Shown one piece after another: positions 5,593-8,805 of a stretch of DNA of 8,805 nucleotides. The stretch's first letter is position 1. Every line of letters begins with the position of its first letter. Where the stretch lies: contig CAUGFC010000076.1 in the NCBI GenBank assembly GCA_959598545.1, positions 1 through 8,805 on the forward strand, in the 5' to 3' direction. The DNA is from an uncultured Olsenella sp. Its GTDB lineage: Bacteria > Actinomycetota > Coriobacteriia > Coriobacteriales > Atopobiaceae. Made by a program: the position numbers and the translations under genes. The notes beneath the pieces were generated by a model, which worked only from the letters and a program-made list of their open reading frames with translations, was not told the DNA's origin and did no database searches.

Positions 5593-5726
5593 TACGCCCA
5601 GGGGTCGCGCTCGAAGAGGGGCTCAGGGTCCGGTCGGCGGTCCGAGTAGGGGTCGTAGCCGTCGTCGTCCTCGTTCTCGGCGCGCCTGAACTCGTCCTTC
5701 TCGACGGTCTTTTCCTTGTCGTCCAT
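5592..5726 (-). CDS. Small acidic protein, translationally coupled to the PASTA gene
   Basis: This 44-aa ORF has a charged N-terminal half (MDDKEKTVEKDEFRRAENED) and a Pro/Asp/Tyr-rich tail (YDPYSDRRPDPEPLFERDPWA). No family is recognised; it has no signal peptide or membrane helix and looks disordered and cytosolic. Three points support translation. GGGGTGATC (5737-5729) matches the extended anti-Shine-Dalgarno region at good spacing. The ATG lies 4 nt after the upstream stop, and the RBS overlaps that stop, the layout of translational coupling. Nearly all third positions are G or C. The in-frame extension upstream, overlapping the PASTA gene, lacks an RBS and is rejected. Its coupling suggests it works with the PASTA protein or is made in fixed ratio to it, but that is inference. 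Confidence 0.65.
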   Translation of the reverse strand: MDDKEKTVEKDEFRRAENEDDDGYDPYSDRRPDPEPLFERDPWA

Positions 5727-5730
5727 CAGA

Positions 5731-7311
5731 TCACCCCGTGAACAGGTCGATGTAGGCGATGTAGTCGCAGAGCCTGCCGCCAAAGTCGGAGAGGTCGACG
5801 CCGGAGAAGTGCGACGTCGGGGCGATCAGGGCCACGACCCCCGTGGAGTCGCCCACACCCCCGATCCTGACGGCCCAGGTGTAGCCGCCCTGCTCGCCGA
5901 CGGCGCAGATGAAGTGCGCATCCTCCGGGAGCTCCTCGGGCATGACGACGTCCTCGGCCGTGCAGGTGTCCTTGAGGCCCTCCAGGCCGCACGCCGCCAT
6001 CACGGCGCGCACGCCATCTTCGTTCTCCCTCCCGCCGCCGGAGGGCAGCGTGTCGGAACTGAAGGCGTAGCGGACGCCGCCGACCCCCGCGCCCTCCGCG
6101 AGCACGTCGCCCTTGGAGCCGCCGTCATAGTGGGAGGTCTCGGGGTCGTCGGTGATGTGGAGCAGGTCGCCCGACGAGCCCTTGTACACCGCGTGCGCGT
6201 TGCCGTTGTGGACGTAGACGCCGCCGTAGACCAGCGAGAAGCCCTCGTCCGCAAGATACTCGGAGAGCTGCTCGGGCGTTGCCTCGAAGTACTCGGCCAG
6301 GCTCGTCGGCGAGGACGGGTTGGGGCTCGACACGCTCAGCTTGACCGTCGTGCCGCCCGCGACCTCTGTGCCCTCGCCGGGATCGGCCGCGACCACCGTG
6401 TTCTTCTTGGCGTCTGAGTCGACGTAGGAGACCTCGCCCTTGAGGCCCTGCTCCTCCAGCGCGGCGAGCGCCTCGTCGACCGTGAGGCCCTTCACGTCGG
6501 GCACCTTGTAGGGCTGGGCGATCACGAGCGTGATCTGGTCCCCGGAGACGAAGGGCTCCCCGACCCCGGGGCTCACCTCGATCGCGGTGCCCGCCTCCTC
6601 GTCCGAGTTGCTGGTCTTCACCAGGACGTCCGTGGCACCCGCGTCGTAGAGCGCCTGCGTGGCGGCGTCCTCCGTCATCCCGATGACGTCGGGAATCGTG
6701 CGCTCGGCCCCGACGACCAGCGTCACGCCCGCCGCCGGGTCCGCACGCAGGCCCTCGTCCGGCGTGCAGTCCAGGACCATGCCGATGTTCTCGTCGCCGG
6801 AGCGGTACTCGACCTCCACCTGGAAGCCGAGCGCCTCGAGCTCGGTGCGCGCCTCCTCCTCGGTCAGGCCGACGACCGTGGGGATGGTCTTGCCTCCCCA
6901 GAGCTCGTTCGCGTAGGTGAGATAGGCGATTCCGCCGGCGACCGCCAGCGCGAGGACGACGAGAAGGGCGATGCCCCAGCGCGGCATGCGGCGCTTGCGC
7001 TCCGGCAGGCTCTCCACGGGGGACTCGATGGCGACGACGGGGCGCGCGGCGGTGAGGTCCTCGGGCGCGGCCGCGGGCGAGAAGTACGGGTCGGACAGCG
7101 CGTCGATGCCGTCGCGCCCGGACGTGTCGTCAATGCGCGGCAGGTCGGAGGGTGCGTCGATGGAGGGGAGGCGGTCCGCCATGCGCCGTGGCGCGACGCG
7201 GGTCGCGTCCGCACGCGTGGCGTCGCCGCCCATGAGGCGCGTGGCGCCCGGGTCGACCGAGGGCAGGTCGTCGGGGCTCATGCGCACCGTGCGGTCGTTC
7301 TTCTCGCCCAT
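5731..7311 (-). CDS. Membrane-anchored PASTA-repeat protein lacking a kinase domain
   Basis: The 526-aa protein has a cytoplasmic N-terminus of about 105 residues, a basic stretch (ERKRRMPRW, 104-112), one membrane helix (about 113-132) and a large external part. Three PASTA repeats follow: about 140-203 (KTIPTVVGLTEEEA), 204-266 (RTIPDVIGMTEDAA) and 267-329 (YKVPDVKGLTVDEA). PASTA domains bind muropeptides or beta-lactam-like ligands and usually sit on Ser/Thr kinases or PBPs; here no kinase or transpeptidase is present. A Ser/Pro linker (329-337) leads to a C-terminal domain (about 338-526) that I do not recognise, with Cys441, Cys450, Cys469 and Cys515. The N-terminus carries three ATR motifs (23-25, 31-33, 36-38) and LPSVD/LPSID/LPRID repeats, possible phosphorylation sites. 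ATG 7311 has GGAGG 5 nt upstream. It probably senses or binds cell-wall material. Confidence 0.88.
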   Translation of the reverse strand: MGEKNDRTVRMSPDDLPSVDPGATRLMGGDATRADATRVAPRRMADRLPSIDAPSDLPRIDDTSGRDGIDALSDPYFSPAAAPEDLTAARPVVAIESPVESLPERKRRMPRWGIALLVVLALAVAGGIAYLTYANELWGGKTIPTVVGLTEEEARTELEALGFQVEVEYRSGDENIGMVLDCTPDEGLRADPAAGVTLVVGAERTIPDVIGMTEDAATQALYDAGATDVLVKTSNSDEEAGTAIEVSPGVGEPFVSGDQITLVIAQPYKVPDVKGLTVDEALAALEEQGLKGEVSYVDSDAKKNTVVAADPGEGTEVAGGTTVKLSVSSPNPSSPTSLAEYFEATPEQLSEYLADEGFSLVYGGVYVHNGNAHAVYKGSSGDLLHITDDPETSHYDGGSKGDVLAEGAGVGGVRYAFSSDTLPSGGGRENEDGVRAVMAACGLEGLKDTCTAEDVVMPEELPEDAHFICAVGEQGGYTWAVRIGGVGDSTGVVALIAPTSHFSGVDLSDFGGRLCDYIAYIDLFTG

Positions 7312-7329
7312 CTCGCCTCCTCAACCGGT

Positions 7330-7376
7330 CGTTGCGTCACGTTCATGGTAGCGTCCCGGCGCGTCTGCACGCAACG
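7330..7376 (-). promoter_or_regulatory. Candidate promoter of the PASTA gene, flanked by an 8-bp inverted repeat
   Basis: On the minus strand TTGCGT (7374-7369) and TACCAT (7350-7345) are 18 nt apart, predicting a leader of about 27 nt. Both elements are imperfect. The region is bracketed by CGTTGCGT (7330-7337) and its reverse complement ACGCAACG (7369-7376), the second overlapping the -35. This may be an operator pair or chance. Confidence 0.35.
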
Positions 7377-7452
7377 GCGCCGAGAAAGACATCTCGCCCA
7401 AAATGCGGCCTCAGGGAGGGCGATTTTGGTCCGATCGTCTTTCTCAGCGCCG
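7375..7452 (-). other. 78-nt imperfect hairpin between clpB and the PASTA gene
   Basis: Arms 7375-7390 and 7437-7452 (outer strand CGGCGC, inner GAGAAAGAC) pair over 16 positions. The only non-Watson-Crick position (7381/7446) is G-U in minus-strand RNA but C-A in plus-strand RNA, pointing to function in the clpB-direction transcript. Inside, CCAAAAT (7398-7404) pairs with ATTTTGG (7423-7429), and CCTC (7409-7412) with GAGG (7416-7419) caps it. No U-tract follows on the minus strand, so it is not a standard terminator. It ends where the proposed PASTA-gene -35 begins. It could be a clpB 3'-end stabiliser or processing site, a structured RNA, or a small palindromic repeat. Confidence 0.6.
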
Positions 7453-7488
7453 GATTGGCAAAGCGCGGGCGAGAAGGACGCGTCGCCG

Positions 7489-8805
7489 CTACTCCAGGGC
7501 GTCCGGCTCCAGGGGCTCGTCGTCGGCGGGCACGGAGCCGGCCGGCGCGCCGGCGCGCCGGCGCTCGGAGGCGGCGTCGTCACGCGCGGCGAAGAGCCGG
7601 TCGTCGTCGCCCACGTCGATGCGGACGACGTCGCCCTCGCCGAGCGAGCCCTCAATGATGAGGTTGGCAACGCTGTCCACGACCTGGCGCTGGATGAGGC
7701 GCTTGAGCGGGCGCGCGCCGTAGACCGGGTCGAGACCGTCGAAGGCGAGCGACTGCTTGGCCGCCGGCGTGAGCTCGAGCTGGATGCGGTCGCGCGAGAG
7801 GCGCTCGCGGACGTCCTTGAGCTGGATGTCCACGATCTTCTCGATGTCCTCGAGGCCGAGGGCGTGGAAGACCACCACGTCGTCGATGCGGTTGAGGAAC
7901 TCCGGCTTGAAGGTCTGGCGCAGGGCGTTGTTGACCTCGCGCTGGACCTCGTCCGGATCGCTCGCGGCGTCCGCGCCGGCGATGAACTGGCTGCCCACGT
8001 TGGACGTCATGATGATGATCGTGTTCTTGAAGCTCACCATGCGGCCCTGGCCGTCGGTGAGGCGACCGTCGTCGAGCACCTGCAGCAGGATGTTGAAGAC
8101 GTCGGGGTGCGCCTTCTCCATCTCGTCCATGAGGATGACGGAGTACGGGCGCCGGCGCACGGCCTCGGTGAGCTGACCGCCCTCGTCGTAGCCCACGTAT
8201 CCCGGGGGCGCGCCGATGAGGCGCTGGACGCTGAACTTCTCCATGTACTCGGACATGTCGATGCGCACGAGCGCGCGCTCGTCGTCGAAGAGGCACTCGG
8301 CGAGCGCCTTGGCGAGCTCGGTCTTGCCCACGCCGGTGGGGCCGAGGAAGAAGAAGCTGCCGATCGGGCGGCTGGGATCAGAGAGGCCCGCGCGGCTGCG
8401 GCGCACGGCAGCGGCCACGGCGGAGACGGCCTCGTCCTGGCCGATCACGCGCTTGTGCAGCTCGGCCTCGAGGTTCTTGAGCTTGTCCAGCTCGCCCTGC
8501 ATCATCTTGGAGACGGGCACGCCGGTCCACGAGCTCACGACCTCGGCGATCTCCTCGGAGGTGACCTCCTCCTTGAGCAGGCCGCCGGCCTCCTGCTTGG
8601 CGGTGAGCGCGGCCTCCGCCTGCTCGTACTCGCGCTGGAGGGCGGGAATCGTGGAGTAGCGCAGCTCGGAGGCGCGCGCGAGGTCGCCCTCGCGGGTCAC
8701 GCGCTCCATCTCCACGCGAGCGTCCTCGATCTTGGACTTGAGGTCCTGCACGCGGTCGATCGCGCCCTTCTCGTTCTCCCAGTCGGCCTTCATGCCGTCG
8801 AGCTT
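7489..8805 (-). CDS. clpB: ATP-dependent disaggregase ClpB (partial, C-terminal ~438 residues)
   Basis: ClpB is a cytosolic hexameric AAA+ chaperone that, with DnaK, pulls polypeptides out of aggregates and cooperates with Hsp20. The visible part begins in the end of the middle coiled-coil domain (ADWENEKGAI, then EGDLARASELRYSTIPALQ), which distinguishes ClpB from ClpA/ClpC. The second AAA+ domain then has VIGQDEAV, Walker A GPTGVGKT (fragment residues 155-162), the pore loop GAPPGYVGYDEGG, Walker B SVILMDEMEKAHPDVF (many relatives have LFDEIEKAH), sensor 1 TSNVGSQ, NRIDD, and sensor 2 GARPLKRLIQ. An acidic tail of about 35 residues after the core (RRRAGAPAG then DDEPLEPDALE) looks lineage-specific. 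The N-terminus and first AAA+ domain lie beyond the right edge. The PASTA gene follows after 177 bp on the same strand. Confidence 0.97.
   Translation of the reverse strand, partial: KLDGMKADWENEKGAIDRVQDLKSKIEDARVEMERVTREGDLARASELRYSTIPALQREYEQAEAALTAKQEAGGLLKEEVTSEEIAEVVSSWTGVPVSKMMQGELDKLKNLEAELHKRVIGQDEAVSAVAAAVRRSRAGLSDPSRPIGSFFFLGPTGVGKTELAKALAECLFDDERALVRIDMSEYMEKFSVQRLIGAPPGYVGYDEGGQLTEAVRRRPYSVILMDEMEKAHPDVFNILLQVLDDGRLTDGQGRMVSFKNTIIIMTSNVGSQFIAGADAASDPDEVQREVNNALRQTFKPEFLNRIDDVVVFHALGLEDIEKIVDIQLKDVRERLSRDRIQLELTPAAKQSLAFDGLDPVYGARPLKRLIQRQVVDSVANLIIEGSLGEGDVVRIDVGDDDRLFAARDDAASERRRAGAPAGSVPADDEPLEPDALE

Noticed and set aside
7538..7567. Palindromic GC run with two GGCGCGCC words near the clpB end
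   Set aside because: It encodes the ClpB tail (RRRAGAPAG) in frame and is explained by Arg/Ala/Gly/Pro codons in a GC-rich genome.

Overview
The window is a compact, GC-rich (roughly two-thirds G+C by eye), mostly housekeeping stretch. Protein sequences, codon use and the tilS-hpt-ftsH order suggest an actinobacterium of the Coriobacteriia, perhaps an Olsenella/Atopobiaceae relative. The taxonomic call is inference; no rRNA or other marker is present.

Layout, left to right. (1) Positions 1-3534, minus strand: the tilS - hpt - ftsH cluster (tRNA-Ile2 lysidine synthetase, hypoxanthine phosphoribosyltransferase, and the N-terminal part of the membrane AAA+ protease FtsH, which runs off the left edge). 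hpt and ftsH are 14 nt apart. tilS and hpt are separated by 317 bp holding a MITE-like 223-bp segment: 15-bp terminal inverted repeats and a central 41-bp palindrome built from the same 12-mer. (2) Positions 3617-4429, plus strand: a WalJ/YycJ-type metallo-beta-lactamase-fold protein, divergent from tilS. (3) Positions 4457-4943, minus strand: a small heat-shock protein (Hsp20) with its own intrinsic terminator and a leader of about 100 nt that can form stems. (4) Positions 5154-5558, plus strand: a 134-aa protein of unknown function with one C-terminal membrane helix, divergent from hsp20. The two share an AT-rich regulatory region with an inverted repeat, ATCTAAG-N9-CTTAGAT. (5) Positions 5592-7311, minus strand: a membrane-anchored protein with three PASTA repeats but no kinase domain, followed 4 nt later by a 44-aa acidic ORF. 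(6) Positions 7489-8805, minus strand: the C-terminal half of the ClpB disaggregase, running off the right edge.

The shared theme is protein quality control (FtsH, Hsp20, ClpB), beside tRNA modification, purine salvage and cell-wall/envelope proteins (WalJ-like, PASTA). No mobile-element gene, CRISPR array, tRNA or rRNA was found. I did not find a multi-gene novel system. The parts least explained by known families are the repeat element between tilS and hpt, the hsp20 regulatory region and leader, the 78-nt imperfect hairpin between clpB and the PASTA gene, and the kinase-less PASTA protein with its unrecognised C-terminal domain and small acidic partner ORF.
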